Shown one piece after another: positions 1 through 9,479 of a DNA stretch of 64,000 bases. The DNA comes from Cricetomys ansorgei (lineage: Eukaryota; Chordata; Mammalia; Rodentia; Nesomyidae). Under the pieces are notes generated by a model. It made no database searches and was not told the origin of the DNA. It saw only the letters and a program-made list of their open reading frames with translations. Location: assembly GCA_026225945.1 (NCBI GenBank), contig JAMJFZ010000239.1, positions 26,251,501 through 26,315,500 on the forward strand, read 5' to 3'. Position 1 is the first letter of the stretch, and each line of letters opens with the position of its first letter. Position numbers and translations under genes: made by a program.

Positions 1-168
1 GGCTTTTTTTGTTTTGTTTTGTTTTGACTGAGACAGGGTTTCTCTGTGTAGCCCTGTGTGTCCTGGAACTCACTCTATAGACCAGATTGGCCTCAAACTC
101 ACAGAGATCCGCCTGCCTCTGCCTCCCAAGAGCTGGGATTAAAGGTGCGAGCCACCATTGCCCAGCTT
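1..168 (-). repeat. B1 SINE, minus strand
   Basis: Reverse-complement B1 body (gagacagggtttctctgtgt, a block matching ggaactcactctgtagacc, and ctgggattaaaggtg) with its A-tail seen as a T-rich run at 4-26. It is nearly full length and mildly diverged. Confidence 0.93.
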
Positions 169-896
169 GTAAAGGCTTTTATAAATTTTAAATTCTAATA
201 TTTGACAAAAATGTGGTATCAACAAAAATAGTTTGGCTCCGAATGTGGGAAAAACAGACTTTCCCCCTGTTGACTCACCTCATATTCCCACACTGTGTTT
301 CAGGAGAAAGATGGTGGACATTTTGTACACAGAGCCATGATGCCCAGAATCGCTATAGCTGTTGATCCAAGCAGAGGGAGACAAGCTAATGATTCTCACA
401 GCAGGGTCACAACTGTACATGACCAGGAAGCTCTGTGCTGTGGTCTGAAGATGACAAAGGTGAAGGAACAGAGAAGACGAGGGGGTGGGGTGAACTGCCT
501 GCAGCTCCCTTCAGAGACCAGAGAGGTAAGATGGAAAGGAGCAGTAAATAATGACCCCGAGACAGCACAGCTGAACTTGTGGTTTTGTCGCTGGCTGTGA
601 ACGTGCAAACCTTCCTCCCAACCCAGCTTGACTCTGATTACAATAAAAAGTAGTCTCTAGTTGTTTTTACACTATTTAGTATCATATAAATATCCTCTTT
701 CTTAGCAGTTTCTCTTTTATTTCTTCCTCTGTAACTCTCCCCCGGTTATAAAAGTTACATTTGCAGAATCCATTGGTAAACTAAGTAGTTTGGCACATCT
801 CTCCCCAGACAAACCTTTCAGTAGGAAAATATCCCATGACAAGGAAAATCAGTGAACAAGGCCTGTGTTCCTGCTCCTAGCTTCTGGATTAAAGGA
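169..896. other. Unique sequence, no gene recognised
   Basis: An open frame at 295-600 (101 codons) has no recognisable domain and overlaps another frame on the opposite strand. It looks like chance. No SINE is recognised. Confidence 0.5.
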
Positions 897-1027
897 AAGA
901 TTGTTGCAAATTTGAGGGCAGCTTGGTCTATATAGGCCACAGAGGACAGAAGGGAAGAGGAAGGGAAGGAGGGAGGGAGAGAAAGAGGGAGGGACGGGAG
1001 GAGGGAGGGAAGGAGGGAGGAGGAAAT
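897..1027 (+). repeat. B1-like fragment followed by polypurine tract
   Basis: A short stretch resembling the B1 segment around gcagcttggtctatatagg runs into a purine tract at 948-1027 (GGGA/GGAA/AGGG units) broken by one C near 994. The tract makes the spurious minus-strand Ser/Pro/Leu ORF. Confidence 0.6.
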
Positions 1028-1114
1028 CAAGAAAAAGAATTGGTAGAATGATTAACTCTAGAAATTAATGGGGCAAGAACATTAAACATTTTAATTATTT
1101 TGGTGTTTGGGGGA

Positions 1115-1245
1115 CTTGTGGTCGTGTTTGTTTTTAACAGGGTCTCATGTATTCCAGGCTGGCCATGATAACCTTGAACTCGTGGTCCTCAAGCCTCTAT
1201 CTTTCAAGTGCTATGACGACAGGCGTTGGTCACCACACCTAACCA
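1115..1245 (-). repeat. Old B1-type SINE, minus strand
   Basis: Diverged 7SL-derived element: acagggtctcatgtattcc, caggctggcc, ccttgaact, caagtgctatgacgacagg and caccacacct occur in the expected reverse order. Confidence 0.75.
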
Positions 1246-2030
1246 GATTTTAATTTTCTTCAAGAAATGAATACTTTATACATCCCATTTAGTTTCTAGA
1301 AAGATAGACATGGAATCGTGCCAGCAGGTAATAGTGGTCTGCCTGGTAAAACGGAGTATGAGCTGATGGTCAATCAGTGTCGATCTGAATGATCAGTAGG
1401 TTGTACTACAACAGCCTTGCAGACGTGCTTCAGGTTACAGTGAACTGAAGCAGTTGAACACATGTGTTCCTGGTTGGTTCCGCACCTCCTGACCCCTTAT
1501 ATAATATGAAGTCATGCTAATATTATTTCACAACGGCCACAGCTCTTAGCACCATCAGTACGACACCAGGACCTCAGCTGATCATACTTAAACTCCGTCA
1601 GTTACTTCTGGGAACTGCAAAGTGACATCTCAAGCATATCTGGTGACAAATACGCCCACGTGCCACCCTTCCTGTCACATCTGCCTTTATTGCTTGCTGC
1701 TCCCAGGGATCTTCTGTGAAAGAGCAGACAAGATCAGGTCCTGCCAAACCCCTGGTCTCCAAAATGCCACAGCAGTGCTAGGTCAGAGGGGACATGGAAT
1801 GTATGCCTATTCCTAATTTCAGGACATGTATTTGTCACTTAGCACCTAAGACTCAGGAAGAGTTCCTTCAGTTCCCAGCTCTGCTTCTTTCCCTACCCCG
1901 GCTTCACGCTATTGAGGTCTAAACAGAGGACAGGTACATGCTACCTCCTTCCGTTATCCTTGAGCCTTGCATCTTCCTCTTCCCTCTACAGAAGAGCAAG
2001 AGAAACAAATAAACATTTCCTCTTTAAGCT
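1246..2030. other. Unique sequence, nothing identified
   Basis: Short frames at 1622-1816 and 1912-2175 have no recognisable similarity. The second runs into the purine tract that follows. Confidence 0.5.
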
Positions 2031-2115
2031 GAAGGAGGAGGAGGAAGAGAAAGAAGAGGAAGATAAAGAGGAAGAGGAAAGAGAAGAAGAGAGGAGAGGG
2101 AGGAAGAAGAAGAAG
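2031..2115 (+). repeat. GA-rich polypurine tract
   Basis: About 85 bases almost purely purine (GAG/GAA units), encoding an artificial Glu/Lys/Arg-rich peptide on plus and Leu/Phe-rich on minus. Low-complexity and possibly triplex-prone. Confidence 0.9.
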
Positions 2116-2381
2116 CCACCTTTGAGAAATCAAATATATCAGACTTTGGAAAATCAAACGTATCAGTTAGGATAAGCCATATTATGTGGAAGTAGCAAAC
2201 AAGACCAGCAGTGTCAGATCACAGTAAGTGTGTATTTTTTTGTGTTTCTAGTATGTGTTATGAAAATCCTCTGGGGCTTTCTACTTTCGGAATTACTGAG
2301 AAACCAAGGTGATAAAGGCGCCATCTAAGTTTCCAAAGTGTCTGCTGTCAGGCTACTAAAGTCAGCTTAGATGTGAATGTG

Positions 2382-2420
2382 ACACTTTTATTTTTTATGT
2401 GTCTGTATTCGTGTGTGTAC

Positions 2421-2464
<44 letters not shown>

Positions 2465-2757
2465 CTCTTGTGTGCCTGTGGAGGCCAGGAGTACCATCTT
2501 TAGTACCATCTAAGGAGTACCATCCTTAGAAGTGATATCCATCTCCTTTGAGAGAGGGTCTCTCATTGGCCTGGAGCTCACCAATTTGACTGGACTGGTT
2601 AGCCAACAAGTTTTAGGGATCCTCCTGCCTCTGCCTTCTCAATGCAGAGATAACAGGTATTCTCCTCGACCGTGACGTGCTATGTGGGCTCCGAGGGTGA
2701 AACCCAGGTCTTCATGACTGCAAGATAAATACTTGACTGAGCCATCTCCTTAGTTCC
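2382..2757 (-). repeat. Rodent B-type composite repeat with (TG)n, minus strand
   Basis: A TG microsatellite (2423-2461) is followed by tggaggccagg, gagagggtctctcattggcc, ccagcaag-like and ggatcctcctgcctctgcc, ending in a reversed tRNA-like box (gaaacccaggtcttcatg ... actgagccatctcc). The same architecture occurs at 14639-14973, 25641-25900 and 38553-38884. I do not know the formal family name. Confidence 0.7.
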
Positions 2758-2950
2758 AGATACACATGCACTTCTAAACACATTTCATCAGCCTCTCCCT
2801 CCCCCCCAAAAAAATCGTACAACAGGCCTAGTCTCATCTAGGAGACAGAAAGTACAATGCTAACATTGCGTGGAGGAGAAGCAGAACACTGGTAACAGTC
2901 CCAATGGCTACCAAATAAATCCTTTTAAATCAAGGATACCAACTACTTGC

Positions 2951-3140
2951 ATGTTGCTGTGATCACTGACAGAAACAACTTAAAGGAGAAAAAACTGATT
3001 GGGGTTCACAGTTGCAAAGGGTCTCAGTCCATCAGGGTGGGAAAGGATGGCGGAACAGCTTAGTTCACGGCAGAGGGTGGTTACATCACTGCAGATCAGG
3101 ATTCAGAGCCAAGATAACCTTCAAGGCTCACACTAGGCTC
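2951..3140 (-). repeat. Rodent interspersed repeat fragment, minus strand
   Basis: Motifs such as tgttgctgtgat, ctgattggggttcacagtt and cagtccatcagggtggg resemble the reverse of the repeat type seen forward at 28725-29120. Family not assigned. Confidence 0.45.
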
Positions 3141-3962
3141 ACACGAGGGACCTGTCAGCGTGGTCTCTCTCCCTAAAGGTTCCAGAAGAGTACCACCAAC
3201 TGGGGAGGATGCTTTAAAACACAAGCTCTTGGGAGACATTTCAGATTCATCCATTGCTTGTGTACACAGGCAGACTCTGAACCCAGACTGGATTCTGGTT
3301 AAGCTCCACCAGAGTCCTCGCTATCATCATGTACCAGCAAAGTTACTTACTTTGGAATTTCAAACTGCAGTTCTCATTCTGTAGGTGCCTCTTGTACAGG
3401 CTCCGCATAACCTTGCTAAACCAGAGACCCCACATGTACCTGTGGAGAGAAACACTGCCATGTGTGAAGCCTCATTCGCAAACCCAAAAAAGGAGGACTC
3501 CCTTAAACGCTGACTTCAGAGGAAGGAGGGCACGGTCCACTTACTGCGTGTCTACATTTAGGAGCTATCGCAATGGCTGAGACTGCGTCGCAGCAACACC
3601 GCAGTCTTCAATTACATGACCTCCCATCCCCGTTCCCATCCAATGAGGAAGAGAGCTGCATTCTGCCATTGGGAATGCAGGAGGCGAGTGATTTGCTCCT
3701 TAGCCATTTCTCTGTAGTTCTTCTGTTCGCTCACGCTGCCTGTGACCTCCATTCAGCCCTACTGGTTTTCTTTGCTTTCTCTTTCGGCCTCCTGGTCTTG
3801 TTTGTATCATTTCTTTTATTGCTTGAAATAATCATTTTGTTTCTTTCTTGTCTAGAGAATAAAATTTCCAGTCATCCAAACTGCTCTCCTGATTGAGGTT
3901 TCCTTTTCCAGACCTCAGGCGCCCCCTCTGGCTCTCCCACCTCCACACCCATAACTGCCTGT

Positions 3963-3963
<1 letters not shown>
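3141..3963. other. Unique sequence with meaningless ORFs
   Basis: A frame at 3573-3896 predicts a hydrophobic C-terminal half (Leu/Phe/Val-rich) but arises from T-rich DNA. There is no signal peptide plus domain arrangement, Kozak context or recognised homology. Confidence 0.5.

Positions 3964-4001
<38 letters not shown>
3964..4001 (+). repeat. (CA)n microsatellite
   Basis: Uninterrupted CA dinucleotides, about 19 units. Confidence 0.97.
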
Positions 4002-4004
<3 letters not shown>

Positions 4005-4956
4005 CCATGAGCTTGGGAGCAACTCTCCCCTAGTCCAACCAGTCCCCTCTGTCAGCAGGCCAGGTACGGGCACAGGTTCTGTTCCTTACAGGCCAGGATC
4101 TTTAACCTATCACAGGAGTAATAGGGACAATGGGAATCACTCAGGACTAACCTGCAGGTAAGGCTATCCCCGGACAAGAGGACGGACACGAAAGGATCGT
4201 TACACATTGCAAGGTGTTGCACAATTGCCAAAGCTAATCTGCATCCTTTGCTTCCTTTTGTCCCTGGGGACCTCTCACCCACCTGTCCTGAGCCTCAGCT
4301 CACCTTGCCCCTTGACTTGCCGTTCCTCACCACCCTGGTTTTGAGCACCCTAGGGCCAAGGAACACAACTAATTGCGTGAGTGTGCCCGGTAGGGCTCTA
4401 AAGAATGAGCAAAGGCCCTCTAAATCTCCAAACCCCCAGCCCCAAGGACTGCAGTTAATTTAAACTAATTACATGCTTTGTAGGGTCTTACTAATAATTA
4501 GGTAAACATTCATAGATGAAGTCTGAGAAAATTTCATAGCATTCTAACTTTATAATGAGACCAAGAGAGAGCAACAGGATCATGACTGATCCAGGACATC
4601 ACCAGGCTCCAAACTTCAGTTTCCTTTTCTTATCCAAAATAGCATCTGCCTGGAACCAGTTTTCAGATATCCCATCTGAGGACGTAGTCAACCAGCAACT
4701 GAAACTGAAACTCACATACTCCCATGTTCTGGACTTGAGTTACGTATAACAGAAGTCCCCGAATAGCCTGTTGCTAAGTACAGATATATGCAAAACTCCC
4801 CTTTATATAACTAAGCATTAACGCCCACGTTAGCTCCTACCCCATCATTTGTCACAGTCAAAGAATGGCAAGACACATTCAAATTCCAAAGGAATGAAAG
4901 TTATTTTGCATAGGAATTCCCTCTTGAAATCACGACCTTGAGAAAATCCCTTTGGT
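4002..4956. other. Unique sequence, nothing identified
   Basis: No SINE, ORF with recognisable similarity or CpG cluster is seen. The minus frame at 4845-5183 is mostly the B1 element that follows. Confidence 0.5.
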
Positions 4957-5114
4957 GGCTGGTTGTGATGGCACATGCCTTCAATCCTAGCACTGGGGAG
5001 GCAGAGGCAGGAGGATCTCTGTGAGTTCCAGGCCAGCAGAACTGCAGGGTGAGACCCTGCCTCAAAACAAAACAAACAAAAAAGAAGAGAGAGAAAGAGA
5101 GAGAAGAGAAAACC
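4957..5114 (+). repeat. B1 SINE with A/GA-rich tail
   Basis: Plus-strand B1 (ggctggttgtgatggcacat, gaggcaggaggatctctgtg, gagaccctgcctcaaaac), truncated internally, with a CAAA-rich tail passing into a GA-rich run at about 5081-5114. Confidence 0.9.
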
Positions 5115-5344
5115 CCTTTGTGAGACCAGGCATGTATTAAAATACAAGTAAAATTTTTTCTTCTCCCTATCCCTCATTTCCACTCAAGTAAGAACTATTA
5201 TTATATAGCAGCTGTTTATATGCTCTAGAAAAATGTTAAAGATTTTGAAATTTAAGCTTTTTAAAATAAAAGCTAAAGGAGTATGTTTTGAAATCATCAT
5301 TTTGCAGATTCCGCAAATGCAGAAAAATAATCTTCAAGTCAGGA
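5115..5344. other. AT-rich unique sequence
   Basis: Nothing recognised between the B1 tail and the T-rich tail remnant of the Rpl29 retrocopy. Confidence 0.5.
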
Positions 5345-5998
5345 AAGTTTTGTTTTTGTAGGTTTTATGTTTGTTTTTAGTTTGTTCGTTGGTTGTGTTT
5401 AGGATCTTGCCTTGAATTTATTTGTAAAAACGGCACAGGGCAATGACCATCTGCAAATGGCGGGTAGGTGTGTGACACCAGTCCATCGTGGTCACATTGG
5501 CAGACAGAAGCCTTTTCTATGGGGCCTTCACGAGGGGCCGGGGTATATTTGGGAGCCTGAGCTGGAGCTGAAGCCTGGGCCTGGGCCTTGGTTTGAACCT
5601 TGGGCTATGGTTGGCATAGCCTATGCCAAAGGCATAGTCATGTAGCTTTGGATCTGCTTCTCAAGCTTGGGATGGGCAGTGAGAGCCAGGCAGCTGAGTT
5701 TCCTGCTGAGCCCTTTGGGATCTTAAACTTAACATCCTTGGGCTTCACAAGGGCCTGAATGGCCTCTGCAGGTGCAACCACTGCCTTAGCATCATTTGCC
5801 TTCCCATCTTTAGGCCTTTCTTGTGTTTTTTGGCAAAGTGGGTGTTCCTCAGGAACTTGGGGTCGACCCCTCTTAAGAGATTCGTATCTTCGTGATGGGG
5901 TTTCTTGATGCCATTCCTGTGCCCTTTGGGGGATTGGTTGTATGTGGTGTGGTGATGTCTGCAAGGTAACCCGGGGCTCCTGAAGCTCCTGGGACTTG
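5345..5998 (-). pseudogene. Rpl29 processed pseudogene (60S ribosomal protein L29 retrocopy)
   Basis: On the minus strand the reading frames contain the L29 signatures [17 protein letters not shown] and KIPKG in the right order and spacing, without introns, followed by an Ala/Gln/Pro-rich C-terminal coding remnant and a 3'UTR. A polyadenylation signal lies at 5417-5422 (TTTATT on plus), and a degenerate T-rich tract at 5345-5400 fits an old poly(A) tail. The region expected to hold the initiation codon has no ATG (near 5964). Frame changes occur after RYESLK, before AEAIQ and after KIPKG, so no full L29 can be made. The parent is a small basic protein of the large ribosomal subunit. Structure, order and tail indicate LINE-1-mediated retrotransposition. 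I see no clear target-site duplication. No promoter is evident; transcription is not implied. Confidence 0.9.
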
Positions 5999-6015
5999 AA
6001 GAAAAAGTGTTTGTT

Positions 6016-6155
6016 TAGTTTTGAAACGGTAACTCTGTAGCTTGGGCTAGCTTAGAACTTCCTATGTAGCCCAGGTTAGTCTTGAATTGATGGCGATCTT
6101 CCTGCCTTAGTTTCCTAAGTGCTGGGACTGCTGGTGTGAGTCTCCGCACTCAGCT
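6016..6155 (-). repeat. Old B1 SINE, minus strand
   Basis: Diverged reversed B1 (aactctgtagcttgggctag, cctatgtagcccaggttagt, cttcctgccttag, aagtgctgggactgctggtg). It lies directly upstream of the Rpl29 retrocopy. Confidence 0.8.
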
Positions 6156-6442
6156 CAGTCAGAAGAATTTAACCATCACTTCAGGATAAACTAATAGACT
6201 TACATTCCCATCTCTCAGAACTCTAACCGTTTGCCTAAGTGAGACTAACTGAGGTGGCCTTCCTAGATGATTTAGCCTTTAAAACAGCTGTCACAGGCAA
6301 CAATTCTGAGTGTACAGCAAAAGCAAAGCAGACCAAGATCCCTGCTATACAGCACACATCCTGCCTGAAAGAGAAATAAATGTAAGTTAAATATATGAGC
6401 TTGATGCTGTCAATCCAGGACTTATTGCAGCAACGGTCCTCC
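6156..6442. other. Unique sequence, nothing identified
   Basis: No repeat or ORF of note. Confidence 0.5.
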
Positions 6443-6623
6443 CTCTACCCATGTGGTTCTCAACCTTCCTAAAGCTGCCATCCTTTTTTAATACAGTTCC
6501 TTATGCTGTGGTGGATCCCACTGCTATGAATCGTAATGTAAATATCTGATACGCAGATGGTCTTAGGCGACCCGTGTGTCGCCGTGTGTCACAGCTCACA
6601 GGTTGAGAACCGCTGCTCTATCC
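6443..6623 (+). mobile_element. URR1-type hAT-Charlie DNA transposon (non-autonomous) with 8-bp TSD
   Basis: Element 6451-6615 starts atgtggttctcaaccttcct and ends ggttgagaaccgctg, the inverted terminal repeats of the URR1 family, with the internal landmark gaatcgtaatgtaaatatct. Flanking 8-mers ctctaccc (6443-6450) and ctctatcc (6616-6623) match 7 of 8, as expected for a hAT target-site duplication. It has no coding capacity. Confidence 0.85.
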
Positions 6624-7150
6624 AGTCCCTTTGTCACAGTCTCTGCTGTGAGCCGAGCTTTGAGACCTCTTTTGGTCAAATAGATGAAATAAAAGGCACA
6701 AAGGGACAGCTCCCTGATGGACAGCCCAGAGACACTAGATGAGTCTCTAATTCTCAGGCCTCTCTATACCTCACCGTGTGACATATGGTGTAAGAGATGC
6801 AGGACAGAACTTCCCTACCTAAAGCTTCCTAAGTCCAACCCAGTCTGAGAGCCCAGGACTCCATCTTTGCACACAGCCCAGCCAGCAGCATCAGAGATAC
6901 TCAGTGTGTCCAGTCCCGCTTGTTGACCTCCAGGGGACCCACAGACACATGAGTTGTTAATAATAAATGGGCACTTCTTTGAGGCAGGATGTTGGGAGTC
7001 ATTTGTTACACTTCAGTAGCTAACAGATACAGATACAAAATAGTAGCTAAAATAAAGTCAGTGGGATGGAGGTATACGTGATACTGGCCCTGCTGGATCT
7101 TATTCCCAATAGCTTTCTTGTATAGAGTTCCTTTAAAGAATTTAATGCAT
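6624..7150. other. Unique sequence, nothing identified
   Basis: No SINE, exon-like ORF or CpG cluster. Confidence 0.5.
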
Positions 7151-7320
7151 GCCAGGCAGTGGTGGGCATGCCTTTAATCCCAGCACTTGGGAGGCAGAGG
7201 CAGACAGATCTCTGTGAGTTAGAGGCCAGCCTGGTCTACAGAGTGAGTTCCAGGACAGCCAGAGTTTCAGCAGAGGAACCCTGTCTGGAGAAACCAAACA
7301 AAGAAAAGGAAAGGAAAGGA
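7151..7320 (+). repeat. B1 SINE with A-rich tail
   Basis: gccaggcagtggtgggcatg, cctttaatcccagcacttgg, ggtctacagagtgagttcc and ccctgtctggagaaacc, then an AAAGG-rich tail. Close to full length and relatively well preserved. Confidence 0.95.
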
Positions 7321-7621
7321 AGAATATAATGTATTCTAAATGCCCCTAAAGAAATCCTTTTTCTAATAATTAAAAGGTTCCTCTGTTGCATACCTGTTGT
7401 CTCTCTCCCATAGTTGGTATCTCACCCAAGTACCAAAATGGACCCAAACAAATAAGAGGCAGGGAATAAAATTGCTAAGTTATTCTATTATGAAAAGCAG
7501 AACAGAAATGAATGTGCCTCCTCAGCTCCAACCCTGCTGAGCTCATTCTCCTCTTTGAAATGTTGTGCATGGACTCAGATTCCCCTCTTTAAGAATAAAA
7601 CAAAATAAAAGATTTCTTCGT
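7321..7621. other. Unique sequence, nothing identified
   Basis: AT-rich; no feature recognised. Confidence 0.45.
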
Positions 7622-7820
7622 GGTGCTGAAGAGGTGATTCACTTGTTGACGGCTCATGCTGCTCTCGTGGAGGATCTGACTTTGGTTCCAGCATCTGTGT
7701 CATGCGGCTGACCACCCATACAATCCCAACTCCAGGGGACCTGACACCCTCTTCTGACCTCCAAAGGCAATGCACTCACATACAAAGACACACACATAAT
7801 TAAAAATAATAATAATAAAA
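7622..7820 (+). repeat. B3 (B2-family) SINE, plus strand
   Basis: Diverged tRNA-like head (gctgaagaggtgattcactt, gactttggttccagcatc), then ccaactccaggggacctgac and cttctgacctcc, ending in an AAT-rich tail. Confidence 0.75.
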
Positions 7821-7825
7821 TATTT

Positions 7826-8020
7826 CTTAAATGATAGATTATTTGTCTGTCTCTGTGTATTCGGGTGCCTGTGGAGGCCAGACAAGGACATCATATCCCC
7901 TGGAGCTGTAGTTACAGGAAGTGAAGTACCCACCTTCAGAAGCCAGTACTCTAAAATAATCTCTCTAGTCTTCTGCAAGAGCAGCAAGCATTCTTAACAG
8001 CTGAGCCTTGTCTCCAGACT
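7826..8020 (-). repeat. B3 SINE, minus strand
   Basis: Reversed B3: gtgcctgtggaggccagac, cctggagctgtagttacagg, cttctgcaagagcagcaagc and taacagctgagccttgtctc. It faces the plus B3 at 7622-7820 tail to tail. Confidence 0.85.
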
Positions 8021-8583
8021 TTCAGACTATCTTCTTAATGTACAGAGCTACTGGGAACTAAAGGCCTTCCCAGAGGCATTCTTTCCTCAATTACCATAAA
8101 CTCATTGAGGGCTTACAGGCAGCAGGTTTAGCCAATGGAAACCTACTGGAAGGTTACCCAATAGAAGTCTTTCACCACCGTTCTCCATGTAAGGCCAGGA
8201 TCTTTCTAAGATTCTTTCAAATCCTTACAAAGCAGATATTGGCTGTTGAAATCTTTCCAAATGAATCCAAATCACATTGGAATCGGTTTCCAAAGGAATC
8301 ACCATCGTTCCACCAGGAAGAGGCACAGAGAGAGCCCCAACTATTTTATCACAAAATGATCATTGTGATAAGTGAGTCCTGGAACAGGACTCTTGAAAAT
8401 CATAGTGGCTGAACTGGTTCCAACACGAATTGCGAAAGCCACCATGGAGGTGTAGAGGCTCAAGGGAAAAGTTCTTTGAATCTGTCTTCCTAAAAGTTAC
8501 CTGTTGGTGGCTCCAGTGTGCTAGTAGAAATCTGGAGACAACCAATCTAGGTACTTCAAGGGGTCCTGAACATAAATTTTCCT

Positions 8584-8587
<4 letters not shown>
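8021..8587. other. Unique sequence, nothing identified
   Basis: Short frames on both strands (8360-8545, 8430-8642) overlap and run into the TG repeat; neither looks coding. Confidence 0.5.

Positions 8588-8637
<50 letters not shown>
8588..8637 (+). repeat. (GT)n microsatellite
   Basis: Uninterrupted GT/TG, about 25 units, joined directly to the reversed B1 that follows. Confidence 0.97.
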
Positions 8638-8640
<3 letters not shown>

Positions 8641-8757
8641 GAGTCTGGGGTTTTGGTTTGAGACAAAGTCAGTGTAGATCAGGTTGGTCTTGAACTTGTG
8701 GTCATCCTTAGCTTCCTGGGGCTGAGACTACAGGAGTGCCCACACAGCTCAGCCCCC
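8638..8757 (-). repeat. Old B1 SINE, minus strand
   Basis: gagacaaagtcagtgtagat, caggttggtcttgaacttgt and gggctgagactacaggagtg follow the reversed B1 order with heavy divergence. Confidence 0.75.
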
Positions 8758-9452
8758 TTTTCATCTTTTGTGGATTCAGACCACTGGATTTATACCCTGC
8801 AGAGCTGTGTGATCTCTGGGATATTATTTTACCTCTTATGTCTCAAATTCTTTGCTGGTAAAATAAGAAGTTTCTCTCTGTCCTTCACTTAAGTACACAT
8901 GCTTAAGCTACTGATTCCAAACCAAACAAATTAGAGCTTCCAGCCTGCTCCAGGACATAGCCACGAACAGAACCACTGAGTCAGAGTCCACGAAGTCAAG
9001 CAATAAGATTAGATCTTCATCAAGAACGTTTTTAAAAGTCCAAGTAGTCTTCTCGAAGTCATGTTTGGCTTTATAACATTTCCAAGCAAGCGTCTAGTTG
9101 CAAATAGCAAAGATTTCAGAAATCCTACTCAAAACTAAACAATAAGCCATAGATGCGGTCTGTAAGAGGGTGTCAGCGGTCTTAGGATCTTATCAGCACC
9201 CAGCCTGATCTCTCTATTCCCTACAGGACCTGGGAACAGGACCTGTGAGCCAAACTTGGGAGCTACTGGTTCCCGGTGAATTGCTATTCACACTCACACA
9301 TCTGCACACACAAAACCAACACGCTGTGGGGTCCTTACACAAAGACAGGGCCACCAGCTGTCGGGGCACTGCACTGAATTGGGGACACAAACCCCATTTT
9401 CCTATGTAAATTGGCCTGGATGCTCCTAGGGCCCCCAACAAAAGGGGTCAGT
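8758..9452. other. Unique sequence upstream of CpG-rich block
   Basis: No repeats recognised. The SINE-free interval here and through 11.8 kb contrasts with its surroundings. Confidence 0.5.
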
Positions 9453-9465
9453 CCTATTAAATAGG
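9453..9465 (+). promoter_or_regulatory. TATA/MEF2-like palindrome
   Basis: CCTATTAAATAGG is a perfect 13-bp palindrome around a central A. It resembles a TATA-like or MEF2/CArG-like element but matches no strict consensus (the A/T core is 9 bp). It lies just upstream of the CpG-rich block. Confidence 0.35.
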
Positions 9466-9479
9466 GCCATCTGGCTGGC

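Noticed and set aside
2001..2175. Glu/Lys-rich acidic ORF resembling a low-complexity nuclear protein
   Set aside because: Produced by the GA tract.
3573..3896. Hydrophobic 107-codon ORF resembling a small membrane protein
   Set aside because: Hydrophobicity stems from T-rich DNA; no conserved motif, and no exon signals.
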